Below are positions 53,830 to 62,532 of a stretch of 64,000 nt of DNA, piece after piece. The notes beneath the pieces were generated by a model. It was not told the origin of the DNA. It made no database searches and saw nothing but the letters and a program-made list of their open reading frames with translations. Source of the stretch: Anaeromyxobacter oryzae (GTDB lineage Bacteria > Myxococcota > Myxococcia > Myxococcales > Anaeromyxobacteraceae); the NCBI RefSeq assembly GCF_023169945.1, contig NZ_AP025591.1, positions 6,184,501 through 6,248,500 on the forward strand, in the 5' to 3' direction. A program made the translations under genes and the position numbers. The stretch's first letter is position 1, and every line of letters starts with the position of its first letter.

Positions 53830-54435
53830 GTGGCCATCATCCTGAAGCAGCGGCTCCCGCTGGATTCCGCGCGCATCGACGGCGCCGTCGTGGACGCGGC
53901 AGCTCGGGCGCGCGCGATCGTCGAGGCCGCGCAGGACGAGGCGAGCGAGATCCGGAAGGGGATCGCCGTCGAGCGCGAACGCGCGCGCGCCGCGGGGGAG
54001 ACGGAGGGCTACGAGACCGGGCGGGGGCGCGCGGCCGCGCTGCTCGCCGCGGCCGCGGCGGAGCGGGACCGGCTGCTCGGGACGCTCGCGCGGGACGTCG
54101 CCTCGCTCGCCCTCGACGTGGCGCGCCGCATCCTCGGCCGGGAGCTCGCGACCGCGCCCGGTGCCGTCGTCGACGTCGCGGCGCGAACCCTCGAGGGCGC
54201 GCGCGAGCGCGCCGTCGTGACGCTGCGGGCGAGCCCCGCGGACGTCCCGCGGCTGCGCGAGGCCGAGCCGCGCCTCTCCGCGCTGCTCGCTCGCGCGCCG
54301 GGGGTCGCGCTGCGGGAGGATCCGTCGCTCGCGCCGGGCGACGTCGTGGTCGAGACCGAGGCCGGCCGGCTCGACGGGCGCGTCGCCGCCCAGCTCGCCG
54401 CGCTCGAGCGGGCGCTCGCGGAGGTCGGATCGTGA
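53830..54435 (+). CDS. FliH/SctL-like export-ATPase stator protein
   Basis: 201 residues from GTG 53830, GGAGGG upstream. A long Ala/Arg/Glu helix (about 20-100) with G-rich spacing (GETEGYETGRGRAA) is the FliH/YscL hallmark, followed by the alpha/beta C-domain that binds the ATPase (VVTLRASPADVPRLREAEP; VVVETEAGRLDGRVAAQLAAL). Coupled to the ATPase gene (GTGA overlap). Flagellar or type III secretion cannot be separated by this gene alone. Confidence 0.85.
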   Translation: MAIILKQRLPLDSARIDGAVVDAAARARAIVEAAQDEASEIRKGIAVERERARAAGETEGYETGRGRAAALLAAAAAERDRLLGTLARDVASLALDVARRILGRELATAPGAVVDVAARTLEGARERAVVTLRASPADVPRLREAEPRLSALLARAPGVALREDPSLAPGDVVVETEAGRLDGRVAAQLAALERALAEVGS

Positions 54436-55739
54436 CGCTCGATCTCGGGCCGCTTCGAACGGCGCTCGCTGCGGCCGAGCCGCTCCCGCTCAGGGGTCGC
54501 GTCACGCGGCTCGCCGGGATGGTCGTCGAGGCGGCCGTCGCCGGGGTCCGGACGGGCGACGCGGTGGAGATCGCGCGCCCCGGGCGCGCGCCGCTGCTCG
54601 CCGAGGTGGTCGGGCTCCGGGAGGACCGCGCCGTGCTCGTGCCGCTCGGCGAGCCCGTCGGCGTGGGCTCCGACAGCGAGGTGGTCCCCACGGGCGCGCC
54701 CCTGGCGATCCGCGCCGGCGAGGCGCTCCTCGGGCGGATCCTGGACGGCCTCGGGCGGCCCATCGACGGCCGCCCGCTGCCCGCCGGCCTCGAGGAGTGG
54801 CCCGTGGAGCGGCCGGCGCCGGATCCGCTCGAGCGGCGCCCGGTGGCGGTGCCGCTGTCCCTCGGGGTCCGCGTGCTCGACGGGCTCCTCACCGCGGGGG
54901 AGGGGCAGCGGCTCGGGCTCTTCGCGGGGTCCGGAGTCGGGAAGTCGTCGCTCCTCGCGCAGATCGCGCGGAGCGCGCGCGCCGACGCCTGCGTCGTGTG
55001 CCTCGTCGGCGAGCGGGGTCGCGAGGTGCGGGAGTTCGTCGAGGGCGCGCTCGGCCCCGAGGGGCTCGCGCGGTCCGTGGTGGTGGTCGCGACGAGCGAC
55101 GCGCCGGCGCTGGTGCGGCTCCGGGCGGCGCACGTCGCGACGGCCGTCGCGGAGTGGCTCGCGGACCAGGGGCGGAGCGTGCTGTTCCTGCTCGACTCGG
55201 TGACGCGCTACGCGCGCGCGCTCCGGGAGGTCGGCCTCGCGGCCGGTGAGCCACCGGCCAGGCAGGGCTACCCGGCGTCGGTGTTCTCCGCGTTGCCGCG
55301 CCTCCTCGAGCGGACGGGGAACCGTGCGCGCGGGGGCATCACCGCGCTGTACACGGTCCTCGTCGCCGGCGGCGACATGGAGGAGCCGATCGCCGACGAG
55401 GTGCGCGGGATCCTCGACGGGCACGTCGTGCTCGATCGCCGCCTCGCGGCGGCGGGGCGGTTCCCCGCCGTCGATCCGCTGCAGAGCGTGTCGCGCGTGA
55501 TGCCCGCCGTGGCGGCTCCCGGACACCTCGCGGCGGCGGCGCGCCTCCGCGCGCTCCTCGCGGCGCACGAGCGCGTCCGGGATCTCGTGGCGCTCGGCGC
55601 GTACCGCGCCGGCGGGGACGCGGAGGCCGACGCCGCCCTCGAGCGCCTCCCGCACATCGAGGCCTTCCTGCGGCAGGGCGCCGGGGAGGCGACGCCGCTC
55701 GAGGAGACCGTCGCCCGGCTCGAGGCGCTCGTCGCGTGA
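54432..55739 (+). CDS. fliI: FliI/SctN-type export ATPase
   Basis: 435 residues from GTG 54432. Walker A GLFAGSGVGKSSLL, VVCLVGERGREVREFVE, FLLDSVTRYARALREVG, GEPPARQGYPASVFS and GGDMEEPIADEVRGILDGH are the family motifs. Homologous to F1 beta; powers export of flagellar or type III substrates. Only three export genes lie together here, so the rest of the apparatus is elsewhere. The symbol is provisional (sctN if injectisome). Confidence 0.9.
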   Translation: MTLDLGPLRTALAAAEPLPLRGRVTRLAGMVVEAAVAGVRTGDAVEIARPGRAPLLAEVVGLREDRAVLVPLGEPVGVGSDSEVVPTGAPLAIRAGEALLGRILDGLGRPIDGRPLPAGLEEWPVERPAPDPLERRPVAVPLSLGVRVLDGLLTAGEGQRLGLFAGSGVGKSSLLAQIARSARADACVVCLVGERGREVREFVEGALGPEGLARSVVVVATSDAPALVRLRAAHVATAVAEWLADQGRSVLFLLDSVTRYARALREVGLAAGEPPARQGYPASVFSALPRLLERTGNRARGGITALYTVLVAGGDMEEPIADEVRGILDGHVVLDRRLAAAGRFPAVDPLQSVSRVMPAVAAPGHLAAAARLRALLAAHERVRDLVALGAYRAGGDAEADAALERLPHIEAFLRQGAGEATPLEETVARLEALVA

Positions 55740-56200
55740 GCGCGAGGTGGCCGCTCGAGGCGCTCCACGCGCTGCGCGTGCGGGAGGAGGACGCGGCCGG
55801 CGCGGCGCTCGCCGCGGCGTGCGAGCGGGAGCGGGCGCGGGCCGTCGAGCGCGCCGCGCGCGCGAGCGTGCTCGGCGAGTGCCGGGTGGCCCGGGCCGCG
55901 GTCGGGCGCGTCGAGCCCGGAGCCTCCGCGGGCGCGCTCGCGGCGCGGGGGCGAAGAGGCGCGCTGCTCCGTGTCGCGGAGCAGCGCGCCCAGGACGAGC
56001 TCCATCAGGCGGAGCGGCGCCTCGCGCTCGCGGGCGCGGACGTGGCCCGTGCGCGCGCCGCCTTCGTCGCGGCGGAGCGCGCCGTCGAGCTGCTCGAACG
56101 GCGCCGCGCGGCGTGGGAAGAGGCCCGGCGCAGGTGCCGCGCGCGCGCGGAGGAGGCGGCCCAGGACGACCGTGCGGCGGGGGGCGACGCGCTGCCCTAG
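55736..56200 (+). CDS. FliJ/SctO-like coiled-coil stalk protein
   Basis: 154 residues from GTG 55736 (GTGA overlap). Almost entirely Ala/Arg/Glu helices forming an antiparallel coiled coil, opening LEALHALRVREEDAAG as FliJ/YscO proteins do (short motif LxxLxxLR). Sits third after the stator and ATPase, the usual order. Assigned by position and shape rather than strong sequence identity. The stop shares CTAG with the convergent receiver gene. Confidence 0.75.
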   Translation: MSARWPLEALHALRVREEDAAGAALAAACERERARAVERAARASVLGECRVARAAVGRVEPGASAGALAARGRRGALLRVAEQRAQDELHQAERRLALAGADVARARAAFVAAERAVELLERRRAAWEEARRRCRARAEEAAQDDRAAGGDALP

Positions 56201-56568
56201 CCGGGCGCGGTCGCGCCGATGAGCGCCTGCAGGCGCCCCACGAGCTCGGCGTTGTCGAACGGCTTCCTCACGAACCCGCTCGCCCCCGCCGCCGCCGCGC
56301 GCGCCGGGAGCTCCGCGCCCGGGCGCGCCGAGACCACGAGGATCGGGCCGGTGTAGCCGCTCGCGCGCATGCGGCGGCAGAGCTCGAGGCCGTCGATCCG
56401 TGGCATGGCCACGTCGAGCAGCACCGCCGCGGCGGAGGCCACCGCCGGCAGGGCCTCCTCGGCGGACCCGGCGATCACGGGTTCCATGCCCTCGAGCTCG
56501 AGCAGCGTCGCGAGGAAGTGGCAGATGTCGGCGTCATCGTCGACGAGCAGCACGCGCGCGCCCGCCAC
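56197..56568 (-). CDS. Stand-alone response-regulator receiver (CheY-like)
   Basis: 123 residues. LLVDDDADICHFL supplies the acidic pocket, VLLDVAMPRIDG the phosphoacceptor Asp, LVVSARP the Ser/Thr switch and FVRKPFDNAEL the Lys. No output domain. Its neighbours are the FliJ-like gene (convergent) and a membrane protein upstream three bases away; a motility-signalling role is possible but unproven. Confidence 0.93.
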   Translation of the reverse strand: MAGARVLLVDDDADICHFLATLLELEGMEPVIAGSAEEALPAVASAAAVLLDVAMPRIDGLELCRRMRASGYTGPILVVSARPGAELPARAAAAGASGFVRKPFDNAELVGRLQALIGATAPG

Positions 56569-56571
56569 GCT

Positions 56572-57054
56572 TCACCTCGTGGCGAGCCGGGTCGTCACCT
56601 TGCCCTGCTCGCAGCGGATCGTGAGGGTCTTCGGCTTCATGTCGCCGGCAGCCGCGGCGCCGTCGCGCGTGAACTTCGCGGTGGCGACCACGATGCGCTC
56701 GCCGTCTCGCACCGTCTTCTTCTCGTAGCTCCACTCTCCGTCGAGCGTGAGGATCACGTCGGTCCAGATGTCCGCGGACGTGTTCGCGACGAGGACGTAG
56801 GTCTGGAGAGGATCTTCGAACGAGACCGTGACCTCGGCACCGAGCGCGTTCCCGCTGGAGGGGCACGCCAGCCAGAGGGTGAGGGCAGACAGACAGAACC
56901 AGGTGCCGACCACGGCGGCCCGCAAGCGGAAGAACCGGGTCGACTTCCGGTAGCCGTCGGCGACGTCCTGCGCGAGGTCGCGCGCGAGATCGCGCGCGAG
57001 GTCCTTCACGCGCTGGGCCGCGGCGAGCGGGTCGGGGCGGACGGGCTCCTTCAT
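56572..57054 (-). CDS. Single-pass membrane protein with exported beta domain
   Basis: 160 residues from ATG 57054. A cytoplasmic stretch with a repeat-like RDLARDLAQDVADGYRKS, one membrane helix (AAVVGTWFCLSALTLWLA), and an extracytoplasmic Ig-like domain (TYVLVANTSADIWTDVILTL; GEWSYEKKTVRDGERIVV). ATG 57054 is preferred over 57096, whose first residues are not conserved in style. Ends three bases before the receiver gene, so they form an operon. Unknown function. Confidence 0.75.
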   Translation of the reverse strand: MKEPVRPDPLAAAQRVKDLARDLARDLAQDVADGYRKSTRFFRLRAAVVGTWFCLSALTLWLACPSSGNALGAEVTVSFEDPLQTYVLVANTSADIWTDVILTLDGEWSYEKKTVRDGERIVVATAKFTRDGAAAAGDMKPKTLTIRCEQGKVTTRLATR

Positions 57055-57117
57055 GCCGCGAGAGCGTACCGCCCGGGTGCCGGGCGCGACAAGCACCGGA
57101 GATGCTTCGCGCGCACC

Positions 57118-57888
57118 CTATGCTCCCGCGCCCTCGACGCCGGCCGCCGCGATGGCGCGCGTCTCGTCGCCTCCGGCGCCGCCCATCGTGCGATGCAGCG
57201 CGATGACGCGCCGGCGGACCTCCGTGAGCAGCGCATTCTTGTCGGGGAACGTCCGCGGATCGACCGGCTCGCCGAACGCGACGCGCGCCGTGCCTGGCGT
57301 CACCGCGATGACCTTCTTCGGCGTGATGAGACCGGTCCCGGAGATCGCGACCGGGACGACCGGCACGCCGGCCTCCATCGCGACGACGAACGGCCCCTTC
57401 TTGAACGGTTGGACGCGCCCGTCCAGCGAGCGCGTCCCCTCCGGGAAGACGATGAGGGAGATCCCGCCTCGCACCGCCTCGCCCGCGCGCCGGAGCGACG
57501 CCACGGCGCGCGCGTGGTGCCCCCGGTCGACGGGGATGTGCCCGCCGAGCCGCATGTACGTTCCGAAGATGGGGATCCGGAACAGCTCCTGCTTCGCGAC
57601 GAACCGGATGCTGCGCGGAACGATCGAGAGCAGCACCCAGATGTCGAGCGCGCTCTCGTGGTTCGAGGCGAAGATGAGCGGGCCGTCCGGGAGGTTGGGG
57701 CGGTCGCGCTCCTCGACGCGGGTCCCGGCGACCCACAGGGCGGACGGCGCCCACGCGAAGCGCGCGAGCCAGATGGGGAAGTCACCGGAGCCCGTGACGA
57801 TCATCACGGGCAGGCTCACCAGGAAGAAGAGCACCATGGTGAGGCCGCCGTAGAGGAGGACGGCGTAGCCGCGGATCCGCGCGCGCAA
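57118..57888 (-). CDS. 1-acyl-sn-glycerol-3-phosphate acyltransferase (PlsC)
   Basis: 256 residues from TTG 57888, which has AAGGA close upstream; GTG 57942 is an alternative giving 274 residues. The N-terminal helix VLLYGGLTMVLFFLVSLPVM anchors it. Acyltransferase motifs: NHESALDIW (HX4D), FVAKQELFRIPIFG, FPEGTRSLDG and GVPVVPVAISG. Makes phosphatidic acid from lysophosphatidate. Divergent from psuG; a TATATA at 57933 could serve as -10 for either direction. Confidence 0.92.
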   Translation of the reverse strand: MRARIRGYAVLLYGGLTMVLFFLVSLPVMIVTGSGDFPIWLARFAWAPSALWVAGTRVEERDRPNLPDGPLIFASNHESALDIWVLLSIVPRSIRFVAKQELFRIPIFGTYMRLGGHIPVDRGHHARAVASLRRAGEAVRGGISLIVFPEGTRSLDGRVQPFKKGPFVVAMEAGVPVVPVAISGTGLITPKKVIAVTPGTARVAFGEPVDPRTFPDKNALLTEVRRRVIALHRTMGGAGGDETRAIAAAGVEGAGA

Positions 57889-57978
57889 GGGGTCCTTGAC
57901 GATGGGTGGAGCGATGCGCCCCGCTGGAGTCGTATATAGCACGGGGAGGGCAGCGACCCGCCCATCTGGAAGGGATCC

Positions 57979-58941
57979 ATGAAGACTCCGCTGCGGTACT
58001 CCGACGAGGTCCGGGAGGCGCTCGGACGGGGCGGGCCCGTCGTCGCGCTCGAGACCAGCGTCGTCGCGCAGGGCCTCCCGCCTCCTCACAACCTCGATGC
58101 TGCAATGCGGTGCGCGGCCGCGGTGCGGCGGTCCGGCGCCGTCCCGGCGGCGGTGGCGGTGCTCGGGGGCGAGATCGTCGTCGGCGCGTCCGAGCCGGAG
58201 CTCGCGCGGCTCGCCGATCCCGGGCGGCGGCCGGCCAAGGCGGGCGCGCGGGACCTCGCCGCGCTCCTCGCCGCCGGCCTGGACGCGGGGACCACGGTCT
58301 CCGCCACCGCCGCCATCGCGACGCGCGCCGGGATCGCCATCTTCGCGACCGGCGGCATCGGAGGCGTGCATCGGGTGGACCCTGCCGAGCCCCCCTCGGG
58401 CGCGGCGGACGTGTCGGCCGATCTCGCCGAGATCGCGCGGGCGCGGGTGTGCGTGGTCTCGGCGGGCCCGAAGGCCATCCTCGATCTCCCGGCTACCGCC
58501 GAGGCGCTCGAGACGCTGGGCGTCCCGCTGCTCGGGTTCCGCACGAGCGAGCTGCCGGCCTTCTACGCGGACGCGAGCGGCGTCGCCCTCGAGCACCGCG
58601 TCGAGGACGCCGCGGGCGCCGCGCGCGTGCTGCGGCTCCAGTGGGACGCGCTCGGGCGTGGCGAGGGCGTGCTCCTCCTCGTGCCCCCGCCGGATCCGGT
58701 GCCTCGCGAGGTGGTCGAGACGGCGGTGCTCGCGGCGCTCGGCCAGGCGCGGGAGCGCGGTGTCCGGGGGAAGGCGGTGACCCCGTTCCTGCTCGAGGCG
58801 GTCGCCCGCGCGACGCACGGCCGGGCGCGGGAGGCGAACCTGGCGCTGCTCGAGCGGAACGCGGGCGTCGCGGGAGAGGTCGCCGTGGCGCTCTCCGCGG
58901 CCCGCGGCGGCGCCCCTGCGCTACAATCACCTCCCGCATGA
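57979..58941 (+). CDS. psuG: Pseudouridine-5'-phosphate glycosidase
   Basis: 320 residues. VVALETSVVAQGLPPPHNLDAA, AVLGGEIVVGASEPEL, the catalytic Lys in RRPAKAGARDL and FATGGIGGVHRVDP are family motifs; the ending AREANLALLERNAGVAGEVA is typical. Splits pseudouridine phosphate into uracil and ribose 5-phosphate. No psuK kinase adjacent. The stop overlaps the ATG of the RNase D gene. Confidence 0.96.
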   Translation: MKTPLRYSDEVREALGRGGPVVALETSVVAQGLPPPHNLDAAMRCAAAVRRSGAVPAAVAVLGGEIVVGASEPELARLADPGRRPAKAGARDLAALLAAGLDAGTTVSATAAIATRAGIAIFATGGIGGVHRVDPAEPPSGAADVSADLAEIARARVCVVSAGPKAILDLPATAEALETLGVPLLGFRTSELPAFYADASGVALEHRVEDAAGAARVLRLQWDALGRGEGVLLLVPPPDPVPREVVETAVLAALGQARERGVRGKAVTPFLLEAVARATHGRAREANLALLERNAGVAGEVAVALSAARGGAPALQSPPA

Positions 58942-59813
58942 CGCCGCCGCCGGACGCCCTTCCCATCTTCGTCGCCGATCCCGAAGCCCTCGCCCGCCTC
59001 CTCGAGGCGCTGCGCGACGAGCCGGTGGTCGCCGTCGACACCGAATCGAACAGCTTCCACGTGTACCGGGAACGCGTCTGCCTCGTGCAGCTCTCGACGC
59101 GCTCCCAGCACTTCGTCGTCGACCCGCTCGCCGTCGACGTCCGCCCGCTCGGGCCGGTGCTCTCCGACGGACGCGAGACCGTCCTGCACGGAGCGGACTA
59201 TGACGTCCGCTGCCTGAAGCGCGAGTACGGGTGGCGGCTGCCGCGCCTCTTCGACACGTTCGCGGCCGCGCGGCGGCTCGGGCGCGAGCAGCTCGGCCTC
59301 TCGGCGCTCGTCGAGGCCCAGTTCGGGGTTCGCCTCTCGAAGACGTTCCAGAAGTCGGACTGGGGCCGCCGCCCGCTGACGCGCGAGCAGCTGGCGTACG
59401 CCTCGCTCGACACCCGCTACCTCCTCCCGCTCCGCGATCTGCTCGCCGGCGAGCTCGACGCGCGCGGCGTAGCCGACGAGGCGCGGCGCGAGTTCGACCG
59501 CATCGCCTCGGTCGAGCCGCGCGAGCGCGTGTTCGATCCGGAGGGGTGGCGTCGCATCCGGGGGGCCCGCGACCTCGATCCCGCGGGCCGGGACGTCCTG
59601 AAGGCCCTCTACCTCGCGCGCGAGGACCGCGCACGCGCGAGCGATCGGCCTCCGTTCAAGGTGCTCGGCGAGCAGACGATGATCGACATCGCGCGCCGCC
59701 GCCCGCGCTCGGCCGACGAGCTGACGGGCTTCCCCGGCCTCACGCCTTCCGTGCTCCGCCGGATGGGCGACGCGATCCTCGCAGCCGTGAAGAGCGCCGC
59801 GCCGGACGCCTAG
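58938..59813 (+). CDS. rnd: Ribonuclease D
   Basis: 291 residues from ATG 58938 (ATGA overlap). DEDDy exonuclease: VVAVDTESNSFHVY (Asp, Glu), LHGADYDVRCLKREYG (Asp) and YASLDTRYLLPL (Tyr, Asp). A C-terminal HRDC-type domain (FKVLGEQTMIDIARRRPRS; LTGFPGLTPSVLRRMG) follows. Shorter than E. coli RNase D (one HRDC domain rather than two). Trims 3' ends of tRNA. Stop shares CTAG with the convergent gene. Confidence 0.94.
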   Translation: MTPPPDALPIFVADPEALARLLEALRDEPVVAVDTESNSFHVYRERVCLVQLSTRSQHFVVDPLAVDVRPLGPVLSDGRETVLHGADYDVRCLKREYGWRLPRLFDTFAAARRLGREQLGLSALVEAQFGVRLSKTFQKSDWGRRPLTREQLAYASLDTRYLLPLRDLLAGELDARGVADEARREFDRIASVEPRERVFDPEGWRRIRGARDLDPAGRDVLKALYLAREDRARASDRPPFKVLGEQTMIDIARRRPRSADELTGFPGLTPSVLRRMGDAILAAVKSAAPDA

Positions 59814-62110
59814 AACGCCACGCCGAAGGGCGGCGCCGCGACGGGGTGGAGGGGGTCCACCGGGGCCGCGGGCTCGCCGGCGAGCGCGCGGTAGACGTCC
59901 CAGTCCGACAGGACGATCTTCACGTACTGCCGGGTCTCCCGGTACGGGATCGACTCGACCCAGGCGTCGAGCGGCATCCCGGCGCGCGCGCTGGCCCACT
60001 CCGCGGCCGCGCGCGGCCCGGCGTTGTAGGCGGCGAGCGCGACCGCGGGGTCCTGGAACCGCTCCTGGAGCAGCGCGAGATAGTGCGCCCCGACGGCCAC
60101 GCTGACCTCGGGCTCGGCGAGCCGGGAGCCGACGCCGGACGAGACGCCGAGCATCGCGCCCAGCCGCTCGGCGGTCGCGGGGCGGAGCTGCAGGAGCCCC
60201 TCGGCGCCGGCGCCGCTGCGGGCCTCGCGCCGGAAGCTCGACTCGCGGCGCATGATCGCGAGGAGGAGCGTCGCGTCGAGCCCGAACGCCCGGGCGCGGG
60301 CGGGCAGCACGGAAGGGAGCGCCTCGGGGTGTCCCCAGCGGAGCGCGCGCCGCGTCGGCGCGAGGTGGTCGCGCGCGATCCGGAAGGGCAGCTCGGCATC
60401 GCCGGTGAACGCCGCGAGCTGCGCCACGAGCGGCGCCGCCGGCCGGACCGCCGCGGACCGGGCGAGGTCCCGCAGCTCCTCGAGGGCGGCGTCCTCGAGC
60501 CCGAGCCCGAGCAGCTCGACCGCGACGGACAGCTTCACGGACGCGCCGGGATCGGCCGCCTCGGGCAGCGGCCGCGCCGGAGGGCGCGCCGGGCGCGGCG
60601 CGGGCGCCCCCAGCGCCGCCAGGCGGGCGCGGGCGAGCAGCCCGTACCAGCCGTCACCGGCGCGTGCGAGCGCGACGCGGTAGAGCGCCTTCTGGCGTGC
60701 CGGGCTCGGGTCGAGCCGCGCCTGCCAGTACGCGGCCGCGTCGCCGAGCGGGCCGCGCGCGAGCTTCGCGAGCGCGCGCGACGCCTCCGCTGCGTGGCCC
60801 AGGCGGTACCGCGACCACGCCGCGAACCAGAGCGCGTCCTCGGCGCGGCGCGATCGCCGGTTCGCCCGCGCGAACGCCTCGAGCGCGATCGCGGCCCGCT
60901 CGAACGCGCCGGCGTCGTAGTACAGCCAGGCCGCGAGGAATGCGGACTCGTCGGAGAGGTCGCGCTGCCTCCACTCCGGAAGGCCCGCGACGGGCGCGGA
61001 CAGCGCCGCCACCTCCGCGTAGCGCCGGCTCGCCTCGTCGAGGCGGCCGGCGCGCGCGGCGACCCTGGCGAGGACCCACCGCGACGTCCGCCGGACGCAG
61101 AGGTCGTCGGCGTCGGCGAAGGGCGCTGCGAGCTGCTCCGCGTCGGCGTACCGGCCCAGCGCGAGGAGGGCGGCGGCGCGGAAGACCTCGATCCGGCCCC
61201 GCACCGGCGCGACCTCGCCCACCTCCGCGTCCGCCGCGGCGGCGATCGCCGCGAGCGCCGCCTCGGGGCGCCCCGCGGCGAGGAGCCGATCGGCGCGGGT
61301 GAGCTCGTCGGAGGCCGTCGGCTGAGGCACGGGACCACCCGCCGAGCGCCAGGACGCGAGCGCGTCGCCGGCGGGCTGCGCCTCGGGAAGGTCGGCCTCG
61401 AGCCAGAGGGCCCGGAACGTGTCCACCGCGCCGGCGTCGTCTCCCACCGCGCGGCGCGCGCGCGCCAGGGCGAGCCGCGCCGCGGACGCCGTGGGCGCGT
61501 CCGGCGAGGTGGAGGTCCGGAGCAGCGCGTCGAGGACGGGCACCGCCTCCGCGGCGAGCCCGGTCGCGAGCAGCGCCTGGGCCTCGCGGAGGCGCGCGCG
61601 GGCGGCGAGCGCGAGGTCGGTCGGGCGCGCTGCTTCCTCGAAGAGGCGCGCCGCCGCGGGCGTGTCGCCCGCCGCCAGGAGCGCCTCGCCGCGCGCGTAT
61701 GCGAGGTGTGCGCGCGCCGGCGCCGTCGGCGGCGCGAGCGCGACCTCGAGCGACGCCGCGGCCTCTGCCGACTCGCCGCGGGCGGCGAGCGCGAGCCCGA
61801 GCGCGGCGGACGCGCGCGCGCCCGCGGCCCCGCGCGGACGCGCGACGAGCGCCCTCCGCGCGGCCGCCTCCGACGCGCTCGCGCGACCCGCGGCGAGGCT
61901 CTGGGCAGCGTCGCCGATCCCCGAGAGCCAGTCGCAGAGCGGGGTCGACGCTGCGTGCGCCGCGCGCGGCGCCAATGCCGCCACGCAGAGCACCGCAGCG
62001 ACCGCCGCGACGGTGCGCCGCGGCACACAAACCCGGGCTGGGACGGAGCTTTCCACGCGCTTGGGAGAGGGTAACCCAACGAGGGGGGTGGGGGCCTTGA
62101 CTCGGTGCAT
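59810..62110 (-). CDS. Soluble lytic murein transglycosylase (Slt-like) with long TPR region
   Basis: 766 residues from ATG 62110. A signal segment (VAAVAAVLCVAALAPRAAHA) precedes about 540 residues of helical TPR-like repeats. The C-terminal lysozyme-like domain has the catalytic Glu in IMRRESSF, the GLLQLRPATAERLG loop and ALAAYNAGPRAAAEW. Cleaves peptidoglycan glycan strands in the periplasm. The long, Ala-rich repeats match Slt70-type architecture and are longer than in E. coli. Confidence 0.88.
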   Translation of the reverse strand: MHRVKAPTPLVGLPSPKRVESSVPARVCVPRRTVAAVAAVLCVAALAPRAAHAASTPLCDWLSGIGDAAQSLAAGRASASEAAARRALVARPRGAAGARASAALGLALAARGESAEAAASLEVALAPPTAPARAHLAYARGEALLAAGDTPAAARLFEEAARPTDLALAARARLREAQALLATGLAAEAVPVLDALLRTSTSPDAPTASAARLALARARRAVGDDAGAVDTFRALWLEADLPEAQPAGDALASWRSAGGPVPQPTASDELTRADRLLAAGRPEAALAAIAAAADAEVGEVAPVRGRIEVFRAAALLALGRYADAEQLAAPFADADDLCVRRTSRWVLARVAARAGRLDEASRRYAEVAALSAPVAGLPEWRQRDLSDESAFLAAWLYYDAGAFERAAIALEAFARANRRSRRAEDALWFAAWSRYRLGHAAEASRALAKLARGPLGDAAAYWQARLDPSPARQKALYRVALARAGDGWYGLLARARLAALGAPAPRPARPPARPLPEAADPGASVKLSVAVELLGLGLEDAALEELRDLARSAAVRPAAPLVAQLAAFTGDAELPFRIARDHLAPTRRALRWGHPEALPSVLPARARAFGLDATLLLAIMRRESSFRREARSGAGAEGLLQLRPATAERLGAMLGVSSGVGSRLAEPEVSVAVGAHYLALLQERFQDPAVALAAYNAGPRAAAEWASARAGMPLDAWVESIPYRETRQYVKIVLSDWDVYRALAGEPAAPVDPLHPVAAPPFGVAF

Positions 62111-62261
62111 TCGGGGGCGCGATATAGCCCGCGTTCTCCAGCCGTCCAGGCGGCCGGACGTACGCTTTTGCATTCTCAACATTGCTGGGCGGCTGGCCGG
62201 GCTTCGGAGAGGGGGCCGGGTCACGACGGGAGGGGGCCACGACGTACCGTCGCGCCGCTTT

Positions 62262-62285
62262 GGATGGCTCTGCCATCCGGAGGAG
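62262..62285 (+). promoter_or_regulatory. Hairpin abutting the ribosome site of the Cys-rich gene
   Basis: GGATGGC (62262-62268) and GCCATCC (62272-62278) pair perfectly around TCT, and the Shine-Dalgarno GGAGGAG begins the next base. Could modulate initiation. Confidence 0.45.
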
Positions 62286-62291
62286 TCCATC

Positions 62292-62516
62292 GTGCTCGCC
62301 AAGCCTTGTCCCACGGAGCTCACCGCGCCCATCAACCCGGATCGCGGTGTCGAGGGACACCGCAACCTGTTCTGCAACTTCTACGACAGCTGCCTCGACG
62401 AGGCGGTGAAGAAGGGCTGGAACAGCTGGACGTGCACGCGTTGCCCGCTCCACGCGGACGAGCCGGAGGTCGAGGGCGGGATCGAGAGCTACGCGACGCA
62501 GCGACGCCTCGTATGA
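62292..62516 (+). CDS. 74-residue Cys-rich protein of unknown function
   Basis: Starts GTG 62292, AGGAG six bases before. Four Cys lie in LFCNFYDSCLDEAVKKG and WTCTRCPLHAD, an arrangement like a small zinc site, and a further Cys is near the N-terminus (KPCPTEL). No signal peptide. The upstream frame is open for long but its composition is not coding. Probably a stand-alone zinc-binding protein; no family recognised. Confidence 0.8.
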   Translation: MLAKPCPTELTAPINPDRGVEGHRNLFCNFYDSCLDEAVKKGWNSWTCTRCPLHADEPEVEGGIESYATQRRLV

Positions 62517-62532
62517 CGCGCGCGCGCACCCG

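Noticed and set aside
57896..57938. Promoter for psuG using TTGACG (57896) and TATATA (57933)
   Set aside because: The gap between the boxes is 31 bases, far too long.
57888..58818. Long minus-strand extension of PlsC
   Set aside because: It is antisense to psuG and low-complexity; the acyltransferase begins near 57888 or 57942.
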